A DNA stretch of 41,058 nucleotides from Chthoniobacterales bacterium. Lineage in GTDB: Bacteria; Verrucomicrobiota; Verrucomicrobiia; Chthoniobacterales; UBA10450. A program made the translations under genes and the position numbers. Of the stretch, positions 17,612 to 26,109 are shown piece after piece (the first letter of the stretch is position 1; every line of letters begins with the position of its first letter). Below the pieces are notes generated by a model. That model ran no database searches. It was not told the origin of the DNA and saw only the letters and a program-made list of their open reading frames with translations. The DNA is taken from assembly GCA_013812515.1 (NCBI GenBank), contig JACCTI010000385.1, positions 1-41,058 of the forward strand. The letters are read 5' to 3'.

Positions 17612-19090
17612 TCAGAATTCGATCGGGTTATCTTCCAAGGCGCGGCGCGCAACCTGGATGTCATCGAACGGGACCGTGTTGTCCGCGAACTCCTGATACG
17701 TCTCGTGTCCCTTCCCCGCGATGAGGACGATGTCGCGCGGCTGCGCAAGCGTGATGGCACGCGCTATCGCTTGCGCGCGATCCGTAATCTTCTCGTAGCG
17801 CGTGGAGCGAAAACCCATTGCCACTTCCGCGATGATGGCGTCAGGATCTTCCTTTCGCGGGTTGTCGGAAGTGATGATGCTGAAGTCGGCATTCTGCTCA
17901 GCGGCAGCGGCCATCAATGGACGTTTCTGTCGATCGCGATCGCCACCGCATCCGAAGACGACGATCACTCGGCGAGGCGAAAGCTCGCGGAGAGTCTTAA
18001 GGACATTCAGCAACGCGTCGGGCGTGTGCGCGTAATCGACAAAGACTTGAAATTGCCGCTTGGCCGGAACGGCTTCGAGCCGGCCAGGAACTTGCGGCGA
18101 TTTCGCGAGACTCAGGATGGCCTCGCGCAAACCAATGCCGAGGCTGCTCGCCGCCGCCAGGGCTGCGAGTGAATTCGCGACATTGAAGCGACCGATGAGC
18201 GGCACACGAACGAGGTAGCTCTTGCCTCGAGCATCGAGTTGGTACGATGTGGCGCCAAACTCCGGGCGGTAATTCGAGGCGCGGAAATCAGCCCGCGCTC
18301 CCAATCCATAAGTCACGACGGGAAAACTTTTCTCGAGGTGATCGAGTAACCGCTCGCCATGACGATCATCGATGTTCACGACCGCGACCGGGTTTTTCTT
18401 GACCTGCTGCTTCGAAAGATCGCTGAAGAGTTTCAGTTTTGATTCGAAGTAGCGCTCCATCGTTCCGTGAAAATCAAGATGGTCCTGCGTCAGGTTCGTG
18501 AAGACCGCGACGTCCCATTCGAGCCCGCGCGTTCGTTCCTGCGTGAGCGCGTGCGAAGAGACTTCCATGGCAGCGGCTTTGCACCCGGCGTTCACCATTT
18601 GCGCCAGGAGCTGCTGGACTTCGAGCGATTCGGGGGTCGTGCGCAGAGCCGGCAGCACGCGCTCGCCGATCTCGTAACGAACAGTCCCGATCAACCCGCA
18701 ACGTATCCCCGCTTTTTCGCAGATGTGCTTGATGAGGAACGTGGTGGTGGTCTTGCCATTGGTCCCGGTCACGCCCGCCATTTTCAGACGGCGCATCGGA
18801 TGTTCGTAAAAAGCCCTGGCCAGATCGGCGAGCGCGATGCGCGAGTCGTTGACCTGCACGCAAGTGGCGCGCGGCTGCTGGATGGTGCGCTCGGCGACGA
18901 TCACCGATGCTCCCCTCTCGATCGCCTGTTCGATGAACTGGTGCCCGTCGCTTTTTTCGCCGCGCAAGGCGACGAAAAGTGAGTTCTTCCCCACGCGCCG
19001 GGAGTCGTAGGCGATGTTTTCCACCGCGCGATCAACCGGGCCCACGATGGAGCCGGGTTGAATCGCGGCGAGAAGATGCTTGAGCAGCAT
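17612..19090 (-). CDS. murE: MurE ligase, predicted meso-diaminopimelate type
   Basis: GVTGTNGKTTTTFL, TNLTQDHLDFHG; DNPRKEDP motif associated with meso-DAP specificity. Confidence 0.95.
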   Translation of the reverse strand: MLLKHLLAAIQPGSIVGPVDRAVENIAYDSRRVGKNSLFVALRGEKSDGHQFIEQAIERGASVIVAERTIQQPRATCVQVNDSRIALADLARAFYEHPMRRLKMAGVTGTNGKTTTTFLIKHICEKAGIRCGLIGTVRYEIGERVLPALRTTPESLEVQQLLAQMVNAGCKAAAMEVSSHALTQERTRGLEWDVAVFTNLTQDHLDFHGTMERYFESKLKLFSDLSKQQVKKNPVAVVNIDDRHGERLLDHLEKSFPVVTYGLGARADFRASNYRPEFGATSYQLDARGKSYLVRVPLIGRFNVANSLAALAAASSLGIGLREAILSLAKSPQVPGRLEAVPAKRQFQVFVDYAHTPDALLNVLKTLRELSPRRVIVVFGCGGDRDRQKRPLMAAAAEQNADFSIITSDNPRKEDPDAIIAEVAMGFRSTRYEKITDRAQAIARAITLAQPRDIVLIAGKGHETYQEFADNTVPFDDIQVARRALEDNPIEF

Positions 19091-19118
19091 GAGGTGTAGG
19101 CAAGCGGGCGTTGCGCGC

Positions 19119-20882
19119 TCAACGGCGGGTGGCGTTAGTTAAGGCGATTTGCCCAGCCGTGACCGCTTTGCTGAGTTCCTCATGCGGCTCAAGATCCAAA
19201 TAGCGTGCCGCCTTCTCCGCGATGCGGGAGAAGATCGGGGCGGCCACCGTGCCGCCGTAGTTTAATTCGGGAGTTTTCGTTTTCGCATCGTCGAGCGTGA
19301 CGAGCGCGACGAACTGCGGATGCTCCGCGGGCATGTAGCCGGAAAACGAGACGACATATTTCCCGTGCTCGTAGCCGCCGTGCGGATCGACTTTCTGTGC
19401 CGTCCCGGTTTTGCCCGCAATGGTAAATCCAGCGACCGCCGCCCCCGCAGCGGTCCCGTGATCGCTCACCACGCCGCGCAGTGCGTTCCCGATTTTCTGC
19501 GCCGTTTCCGGCGAGATCACCTGACGCAAGATCGTCGGTGAAAAGGTGCTGACGATTTCGCCATTCGCTTTCGTGATTGATTTCACGATGCGCGGCGTGA
19601 CGAGCTTCCCGCCATTCGCAATCGCAGCCATCGCCACCGTCATCTGCAAAGGCGTGACGCCCACCTCGTGGCCCATCGGGATGCGCGTGATCGAAATCTT
19701 ACTCCAGGATTGGGGCGGCCGAATCACCCCGGGAATTTCGCCCGGGAGTTCGATTCCCGTGCGCTCTCCGAAACCGAAGCGGCGGATGTATTCGTAAAAC
19801 TTCTGATCACCAACCGAAAGAGCGAGCTTCGCCGCGCCGATGTTGCTCGATTTCACCAGAACGTCCTGCACGCTGATCTCGCCATAGCCATGATGATCGT
19901 GCAGCGCCCGGCCGCCGTAATTCCAGACGCCGTTCTCGCAAAAAATTGTGGTCTCGGGGCTGACCTTCTTCTCGTTGATTGCGGCGGCGGCGGTCACGAT
20001 CTTGAAGGTCGAGCCCGGCTCCATCATGTCGATGATGGCGCGGTTCTTCATCTCTTCCGGCTTGGCCTCCGCGCGCTCGTTCAAGTCATAGTGGGGACGA
20101 TTCGCCATCGCGAGAATCTCGCCGGTCTCCGGCCGCATCAGAATGATGGTGGCCTTCTGCGGACGGTATTCGCGCATCGCCGCATCGATCTCGTTCTCAA
20201 CGATGTTCTGCAGGTTCAGGTCAATCGTGAGGCGAACCTTGTTGCCGTCGCGCGGCGCCCGTTCCTGACCGCGATACAGCACAATCTCCTGCCCGGCCCG
20301 GTTATGCTCGATGAAGCGATAACCATCGTCGCCGTGCAGGTAATCTTCCATCGAGGACTCCACGCCTTGGATGCCGTGATGATTGAAATCGGTAAAGCCG
20401 ATGACGTGGCAGAGCATCGATCCGTTCGGATAAACGCGAGTGGAATCGCGTTCGAAGTAGATGCCGCGCAGTTTTTCTTCCTCCAGCTTCCGGCGCAGGG
20501 TCGCGGTCGTGGCGAGCGGCACCTGCCGCTTGAGGACGATGTAACGGCGGTCGCTCGAGAGCTTCTCGGATAACTCGTTAGGCGAAAGGCCCAGCGTCGT
20601 CGCGAGCAACCGAGTCAACCCTTCGGGGTTGTCCGTGTGCGTTGCATCCGCGACCACCGTTTCGCCGGGAATATTGTTAGCGAGCACTTCGCCGTTGGCA
20701 TCCAGAATGGCGCCGCGTTCCGCATAAATGGGCTGTTTATAAACGTGCTTCTCCGCGGCGAGTCCGGCGTACTCGTCGTGCTTGATCATTTGCAGGTAAA
20801 CGAGCCGAAACGAGAACAAGCTGAACAAGCTCGCGAAAGCGACGCAGACCAGCGCGCACCGTGTCCGGCTGTTCCAGTTCAT
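19119..20882 (-). CDS. ftsI: Division-specific transpeptidase FtsI/PBP3
   Basis: PBP motifs STFKIV (SxxK), SSN, AGKTGTAQ; N-terminal TM; position between ftsL-like and murE. Confidence 0.94.
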   Translation of the reverse strand: MNWNSRTRCALVCVAFASLFSLFSFRLVYLQMIKHDEYAGLAAEKHVYKQPIYAERGAILDANGEVLANNIPGETVVADATHTDNPEGLTRLLATTLGLSPNELSEKLSSDRRYIVLKRQVPLATTATLRRKLEEEKLRGIYFERDSTRVYPNGSMLCHVIGFTDFNHHGIQGVESSMEDYLHGDDGYRFIEHNRAGQEIVLYRGQERAPRDGNKVRLTIDLNLQNIVENEIDAAMREYRPQKATIILMRPETGEILAMANRPHYDLNERAEAKPEEMKNRAIIDMMEPGSTFKIVTAAAAINEKKVSPETTIFCENGVWNYGGRALHDHHGYGEISVQDVLVKSSNIGAAKLALSVGDQKFYEYIRRFGFGERTGIELPGEIPGVIRPPQSWSKISITRIPMGHEVGVTPLQMTVAMAAIANGGKLVTPRIVKSITKANGEIVSTFSPTILRQVISPETAQKIGNALRGVVSDHGTAAGAAVAGFTIAGKTGTAQKVDPHGGYEHGKYVVSFSGYMPAEHPQFVALVTLDDAKTKTPELNYGGTVAAPIFSRIAEKAARYLDLEPHEELSKAVTAGQIALTNATRR

Positions 20883-21247
20883 CTGCCGGCGCGTTGGTTA
20901 ACGACTGGTTGAATGGCGTCTTCGCCGCGGATCTCCGCGGGCGTGCTGATCCGGACAATGCTCGGCTCCGCGATCGGGATCATTTTCAGATAACCTTCCT
21001 TCAAGCGCCGTTGCAGCGCGGAACGCGAAGTGAGCGCAGCGATCTGCACGTTCGCGACATCGTTCTGGGAGCGAACGCTCGCGAGCTCGTTCTCCAGCGC
21101 CTTCCGCCGATCGCCCAGATGGTAGAGCTGGACGTTCAGGTAGACGTAGATCAGCCCGGTAAGAGCGAGGAAGCCGGTGATGAGGATCCACCGTGCGAGG
21201 GATGGAGCGTTGATGGTGTTGAACTGCTTTCGGCGTGCGCGTTGCAT
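20879..21247 (-). CDS. ftsL: FtsL-like small bitopic division protein
   Basis: 122 aa, one TM followed by coiled-coil-like region; position between rsmH and ftsI. Confidence 0.7.
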   Translation of the reverse strand: MQRARRKQFNTINAPSLARWILITGFLALTGLIYVYLNVQLYHLGDRRKALENELASVRSQNDVANVQIAALTSRSALQRRLKEGYLKMIPIAEPSIVRISTPAEIRGEDAIQPVVNQRAGR

Positions 21248-22264
21248 TTAGATTTTTTCGGCGACGCGCAATTTCGCGCTGCGCGACCGTGGATTGTTGC
21301 GTTGTTCGCTTTCTCCCGCCTCGACCGGCTTCGCGGTGACGAGCTTGAGCTTGTAATTGGGGTTTGGTCGCGGCTCGGGCCACTCGGGCCGGTCGAGAAA
21401 CTCGCGGCTGCCCTCGCGGAAGATGTTCTTGACGATCCGATCCTCGAGAGAATGAAACGTGATGACCGCGATGCGGGCGCCAGACGCGAGACGCGCGCAG
21501 AGCGCGCAGAGTCCTTCCTCAAGCGCGCCGAGCTCGTCGTTCACTTCCATTCGCAGCGCCTGAAAGATCTGCGTCGCGGGGTGTTTGCGGCCATGGCGCC
21601 AGACAATCTTCTCGACCGCTTGCGCGAGCTGCATCGTTTCGCGAAAGGGCGTCATCTTGCGTTGCTTCACAAGCTGGCTTGCGATCCGGCGCGCGGCTGA
21701 TTCCTGACCGAGATTGCGGAAGAGCTGGGTCAGTTCCTGCTCGGCGTAATTGTTCACGATATCTGCGGCCGTCAGCTCGCGGCGCGGATCCATCCGCATA
21801 TCGAGCGGACCGTTCCGCATCATGCTGAAACCGCGCTCGGCGTTCTCCAGTTGGCGCGAGGAGACGCCCAGGTCGAGCAGCGCGCCAGCAATCGCGTCCA
21901 CGCCGAGTTCATCCAGGACTCGGGCGGCTTCGCGAAAATTCGCCTGCCGCAGAGTCACACGACCACCGAAGCGCGCGAGGCGTTCGCTTGCATAACGGAT
22001 CGCGTCCGGATCCTGATCCAGCGCGAGCACGTCGGCGCCGGTTTGCAGGATCGCTTCGGAATGTCCGCCTCCGCCGCAAGTGCCGTCGAGCACCAGCCCA
22101 CCAGCTCTGGGGGCGAGCAGTTCAATTACCTCCGTGGCGAGCACGGGACGGTGATAGGTGAAATCGTCCATCGCAGCTGCCTCCTCTTGAATCATCCCGC
22201 AACCCGCTGCGAAAGACATCGAGCGCGCGAGGAACAATGCGTTCGTTAGGCCAAGCATCGTCAT
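21248..22264 (-). CDS. rsmH: 16S rRNA (cytosine(1402)-N4)-methyltransferase
   Basis: YHRPVLATEVIELL, LDGTCGGGGHSEAIL, ITFHSLEDRIVKNIF; ATGA overlap with mraZ stop. Confidence 0.94.
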   Translation of the reverse strand: MTMLGLTNALFLARSMSFAAGCGMIQEEAAAMDDFTYHRPVLATEVIELLAPRAGGLVLDGTCGGGGHSEAILQTGADVLALDQDPDAIRYASERLARFGGRVTLRQANFREAARVLDELGVDAIAGALLDLGVSSRQLENAERGFSMMRNGPLDMRMDPRRELTAADIVNNYAEQELTQLFRNLGQESAARRIASQLVKQRKMTPFRETMQLAQAVEKIVWRHGRKHPATQIFQALRMEVNDELGALEEGLCALCARLASGARIAVITFHSLEDRIVKNIFREGSREFLDRPEWPEPRPNPNYKLKLVTAKPVEAGESEQRNNPRSRSAKLRVAEKI

Positions 22265-22719
22265 CAGAGGCCGATCACATCAGCTACGCGCTGATAGGTG
22301 GATTTCTCTTCGTCCTGCGAACGTTTCCATTTCTGCAGGTTCCAGATTTCGAAGCGGCCTTCGCCACCGACGAGGGCAACCTCGCCTTTCAAGCTCAACT
22401 GCCGGCAAAGATCCTCCGGCAGGACGAGGCGACCCTGTTTGTCAGACGAACCGTGCTGCGCGCGCGCGTGTAATTGCCGGGAAAAGACGCGACGTTCGCG
22501 AAGCGAGACGCTCGGATTCGATTGCGCGTGCGCACTCATTCGCGCGAACTCCCCCTCCGGCATCACGAGAAGAAATTGATTCTGTGGCTCGGGGAGAATG
22601 ATGAACTCTTCCGCTTCGCCACGCCGCCATCGCGCCGGGATTGTGAGGCGATTTTTTTCGTCGAGAGAATGACGAAACTCGCCCGCGTAGAAGGTCTGAG
22701 GTTGCGAGTCGTGGTTCAT
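22264..22719 (-). CDS. mraZ: Transcriptional regulator MraZ
   Basis: FYAGEFRHSLDEKNRLTIPARWR; first gene of dcw cluster. Start at MNHDSQPQ (22719) preferred over 22752, which lies within the operator-like repeats. Confidence 0.92.
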   Translation of the reverse strand: MNHDSQPQTFYAGEFRHSLDEKNRLTIPARWRRGEAEEFIILPEPQNQFLLVMPEGEFARMSAHAQSNPSVSLRERRVFSRQLHARAQHGSSDKQGRLVLPEDLCRQLSLKGEVALVGGEGRFEIWNLQKWKRSQDEEKSTYQRVADVIGL

Positions 22720-22738
22720 CCGCCGATGGAGGGATTTT

Positions 22739-22773
22739 CCACTGTGATCCACTCCGCCCCACTTCTAACCACT
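22739..22773 (-). promoter_or_regulatory. Candidate MraZ operator: four AGTGG repeats with exact 10-bp period
   Basis: On the minus strand: agtggttaga agtggggcgg agtggatcac agtggaaaat; CCACT at 22739, 22749, 22759 and 22769 on +. Confidence 0.75.
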
Positions 22774-22791
22774 TTGCTCTTGGGGGGTCAA
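22762..22791 (-). promoter_or_regulatory. Candidate mraZ promoter
   Basis: Minus strand TTGACC (22791-22786), 18-nt spacer, TAGAAG (22767-22762), overlapping the AGTGG repeats. Confidence 0.4.
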
Positions 22792-22888
22792 CGAAATTAA
22801 TTGGTATTTTCTGGAATTTCGGAGCCGTTCCGGCTCGATGGAGCTCGCCATCCGATGGTTGCTCCTCTGCCAATGTCCATTTTGTTCT

Positions 22889-23333
22889 GACGCATTGCTG
22901 CGCGCGCCCTACGACGCCGTCGTTATTTCTGTCGCGCAACGGCGCGGGAAGCGTGGTGCAGCATGGCCAGGAGCTTTGTCAGCTCGCCCGGCTTGATGCA
23001 AAACCAAGGGCGCGGCTTCTCCTAGCTGAATCAGGCCTTCCAAAACTTGCCATTGGCCAGCGGGTCCGATTCTTTTTCGAAGCATACCCATATCAGCGCT
23101 ACGGAGCGGTTAATGCAAAGCTCGATTGGATAAGTCCATCGGTCGTGAGTTTTCCGGAAGGGCCACGGTTTATCGCGCTCGCTTCGCTGGACGAAGCGCC
23201 CGACCGGCGCGCCAAGCCATTGGCCCTCCGTGTCGGCATGCGGGGAGAAGCGCGGGTGGTGGTCGGCCGAAGAACGATGATCGAATATGCCTTCGAGCCA
23301 GTGCGACAATTGCGCGAGAACGCGCGGGAATAG
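22889..23333 (+). pseudogene. Degraded C-terminal part of an HlyD-like membrane fusion protein
   Basis: DALLRAPYDAVVISVAQR in one frame, continuing as AGSVVQHGQELCQLARLDAKPRARLLLAESGLPKLAIGQRVRFFFEAYPYQRYG...VGMRGEARVVVGRRTMIEYAFEPVRQLRE in another; no N-terminal half present. Confidence 0.65.
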
Positions 23334-23347
23334 CCGAAGCTCCGAAG

Positions 23348-24419
23348 ATGCAACCAGCCCTTTCCAGCCTCAAACTCGAAGACATCAGGACCACGAACGA
23401 CGCCATGTCGCGCTGTCTGCGTCTCGCGGCGGTCGCTTCTCAGTCCGACGTGCCGGTTGTCCTGCTCGGTGAGACCGGCACAGGGAAAACGCTCCTCGCT
23501 CACGCCATTCATAATTCATCCCTCCGTTCCGGTCGGGCATTTGTTTCGTTCAACGCCTCCGCCATGAGCGACACGCTGCTCGAGAGTCAGCTTTTCGGCC
23601 ACGAGCGAGGCGCCTTCACCGGAGCGCAGCAAACAGTGAAAGGAAAGTTCGAGCTCGCCCACGGCGGGACCCTCTTCCTCGATGAAATTTCGGAGATGAG
23701 CTCCCTTGCGCAGGTCAAGATTTTGCGAGCGCTGGAGTATGGCGAATTTGAACGGCTCGGCTCGGAGCGCATGCTGACCTGCGACGTCCGTATCATCTGC
23801 GCGGCAAACTGTTCCCTCCGCGAGAGGGTCGCGCAGGGAAAGTTTCGCGAAGATCTTTTCCATAGGCTAAATGGGCTTACCTTGCTCATCCCCCCTCTGC
23901 GGGAACGCGTTGAAGAATTGCCAGCGTTAATCGCGGCGGAACTCAAGGCCTCTGCGGCACGCGAGGGGAAGAAGATTACTGCGATTCATCCGGAAGCTAT
24001 GGCGACGCTGCTCGCTCATGACTGGCGCGGAAACCTCCGCGAGCTTAGCCACATCGTGCGCACGATGGCTCTTTTGTGCGACGGCGAAGTCATTCTCCCG
24101 GAGAATGTGCTGTTTTCGCCGGATCTCCCCTCGAGCAATGCCGGAGAAAGAAAAGGAGAGCACCGCAGCCCTTCATGGCGGTATTTACGGCTCCGAGAGC
24201 CGGGATTTCTCGCTCTCCGTCGCGCTTGCGCGTCACATTCATTTCGTTTACGACCGGACGAACCATAATCAGCGGCTCACAGCGAAGCTTTTGGGCATTT
24301 CGCGCTCGAGGCTCACGCGACACCTGCGAGCACTGCGCCACGATGAGGCCAACGGTTCGAATCCGATGCCACAAAGCAGCGGAAACGAGGCAATCGTGCG
24401 CGTGCGAAGGGAAGGGTAA
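23348..24419 (+). pseudogene. Sigma-54 interacting AAA+ / Fis-type activator split by a frameshift
   Basis: AAA+ domain (GETGTGKT, GAFTGA, GGTLFLDEI) in frame from 23348, stop at 24268; the Fis-type HTH (NQRLTAKLLGISRSRLTRHLRAL) is in the +1 frame ending 24419. Likely 1-nt indel near the A-rich run at ~24145-24155. Confidence 0.8.
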
Positions 24420-24557
24420 ACGAATGGCCGAAAGTTTCTCCGTAATCATAAGTCTCTTTTGGCGAGAGCCAAAGGACGGTATTCCGCGCGTTTGCTCTTC
24501 CCCGTCTTTCGCGGGGTGCGGGATGTGGCACGCGAGGTGTTACTAGGAAGCGGCAAG

Positions 24558-24728
24558 GTGAGTGCATCGAAAACAAAAGAAGGTGCGCAAGCTGGAGATC
24601 CAAAACATCAAAAGCAGGAGCGTCAAAAAGAGAAGCTCATTCGCTTGGATGATCTGATTCCAAAGCAGAACGTCCGCGGCGGTGGCAAATCATTTTTCGG
24701 CGCATCCGACACCCAGAAACCAAACTAA
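24558..24728 (+). CDS. Short Lys-rich peptide with GG motif (candidate precursor 1)
   Basis: GTG start with AGGAAG 7 nt upstream; 56 aa ending ...LIRLDDLIPKQNVRGGGKSFFGASDTQKPN. Confidence 0.6.
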   Translation: MSASKTKEGAQAGDPKHQKQERQKEKLIRLDDLIPKQNVRGGGKSFFGASDTQKPN

Positions 24729-24748
24729 AACATAAAGGAATAGTCAGT

Positions 24749-24946
24749 ATGCCACAGAAAAAAGAAACCAGTCGGACAACCCAGAAAAAGCCCGGTGTGA
24801 AGGTGCAGGACCTCGCGCCGAAGAAAGACGCTAAAGGCGGTGGCGGAAAAGGAACACAGGGCAGCAACCTCTCAGGAGGCGGCAAGCTCTCAGGAAGCAG
24901 CCTCTCGGGGGGCGGCTCAACCAGCACAAGCAGCTCGCTCGCCTAA
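24749..24946 (+). CDS. Short Lys-rich peptide with GG motif and Gly/Ser-rich tail (candidate precursor 2)
   Basis: MPQKKETSRTTQKKPGVKVQDLAPKKDAKGGGGKGTQGSNLSGGGKLSGSSLSGGGSTSTSSSLA; AAGGA upstream. Confidence 0.7.
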   Translation: MPQKKETSRTTQKKPGVKVQDLAPKKDAKGGGGKGTQGSNLSGGGKLSGSSLSGGGSTSTSSSLA

Positions 24947-25019
24947 GTAACGGGCTTGCCAGCCGCCGTCGCGGTCCAATCCCACGATCGGCTAACGATA
25001 ATGAAAGAGACTAAAAGAT

Positions 25020-25121
25020 ATGACAACGAAAAGTAAAAGCTCGAAGTCGAGCAGCACTAAGAAACCAAAAGGGAAAGCTCAGGATCTTGCGCCGAAGAAG
25101 GACGCTAAGGGGGGCGCGTAA
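25020..25121 (+). CDS. Short Lys-rich peptide ending at the GG motif (candidate precursor 3, 'leader only')
   Basis: MTTKSKSSKSSSTKKPKGKAQDLAPKKDAKGGA*, 33 aa; too short for the ORF track. Confidence 0.6.
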   Translation: MTTKSKSSKSSSTKKPKGKAQDLAPKKDAKGGA

Positions 25122-25202
25122 CGCAGGGGCGCGGAACGCCTTTTCCTGGGATCGGGGCTTACCAACTCCTCAGAACGAAAACCGAGAACTAGTTCTCACA
25201 TT

Positions 25203-25240
25203 GTTGCGCGCCTCCGGCGATTGCCTGGAGGCGCGACAAC
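25203..25240. terminator. GC-rich hairpin downstream of the peptide genes; terminator-like but no T-tract
   Basis: gttgcgcgcctcc ... ggaggcgcgacaac. Confidence 0.35.
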
Positions 25241-25522
25241 GATCGCCGGGTGAGAAAACTTCCGCAACGCAGGTCGCGTCCGTTGCCGGGAGGCGATGAA
25301 TCTGTTCAGAAATCTTCCTGAAGCTTCAGATCGTGAAACGAGCAAAGACGCACGTCTTGCCGCTCAATTTCATCCCGAGCCTCTTGCGAGCACAAAACTC
25401 GAAGCTCATTTCGCGTTCTGCGAGGTAAACTGAATCCAAGCCTTCCCCGTAACCAGGATGGCATCCCAGTTCAGTCCAACCGACCGGCAAGGTCACAAGC
25501 ATGGAATTTTTCGCCTGTTAAC

Positions 25523-26020
25523 GTGCTGAATATGAACTGGCGGATCCCCGCGGTTGTTCTCTGCTTTTTCAACGCCGGTCTGGCCCGCGCGCAGCTGCAA
25601 TCGCCCGCCGCCTCCGACGCAGTGCGGGTCACGGTTTCGCGGCATGAGGATGGCTCGCGCACTGCCTACGAGATGGACCCAGCCAACAAGAAAGCGCTAG
25701 CCACAACTACGAACGCGGCCGGCAAGACACTCGAAACAATCAAATACCAGCTCGACGACGCCGGCCGGTTTTCCACCGGCAATGTTTTCGGACCGGACGG
25801 TCAGCTCCGTTTTAAGACAGTTTACAAGTATGGTCCGAATGGGCAGCTTCTCGAGGAGACACAGCTCACGAAAGATGGCGTGGTGAAGCTTAAGCTCGTC
25901 TATAGTTACGACGGGAGCGACAAGCAGAACGGTTATTCGGTTTACGACGGTGCCGGAAAGTTCCTCGGCCAAACCACACCGCGCGGGGCGGGCGTGACTG
26001 CTGCTCCGCCGAAGAAGTAA
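25523..26020 (+). CDS. Secreted hypothetical protein, YD-repeat/antitoxin-component-like
   Basis: MNWRIPAVVLCFFNAGLARA signal peptide; repeated YGPNGQLLEET / YDGAGKFLGQT segments. Confidence 0.65.
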   Translation: MLNMNWRIPAVVLCFFNAGLARAQLQSPAASDAVRVTVSRHEDGSRTAYEMDPANKKALATTTNAAGKTLETIKYQLDDAGRFSTGNVFGPDGQLRFKTVYKYGPNGQLLEETQLTKDGVVKLKLVYSYDGSDKQNGYSVYDGAGKFLGQTTPRGAGVTAAPPKK

Positions 26021-26027
26021 GGCGCGA

Positions 26028-26097
26028 TGTTAGCCAACTCCTCCATCGTTGGAGGTCTGGCGAGGCGTTCGCTTGCTACCCAGCACAAAGGCGGCTA
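26028..26097. repeat. Palindromic spacer element upstream of exbB
   Basis: ttagcc...ggctaa outer arms and cctcca-tcgt-tggagg inner hairpin. Confidence 0.45.
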
Positions 26098-26109
26098 AGA
26101 AGGTTCGGC

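Noticed and set aside
22720-22752. N-terminal extension of MraZ (MDHSGKSLHRR)
   Set aside because: Encoded by the 10-bp repeats proposed as operator; internal ATG at 22719 fits the MraZ family start better.
24525-24542. Sigma-54 promoter-like tggcacgcgaggtgttac upstream of the first mini-gene
   Set aside because: The -24 half matches TGGCACG but the -12 half is GTGT instead of TTGC, and the implied start would fall almost on the GTG codon; too weak to call.
25296-25433. 45-aa ORF MNLFRNLPEASDRETSKDARLAAQFHPEPLASTKLEAHFAFCEVN
   Set aside because: N-terminus vaguely resembles cupin proteins, but it is short and no domain can be supported; may be a gene remnant.
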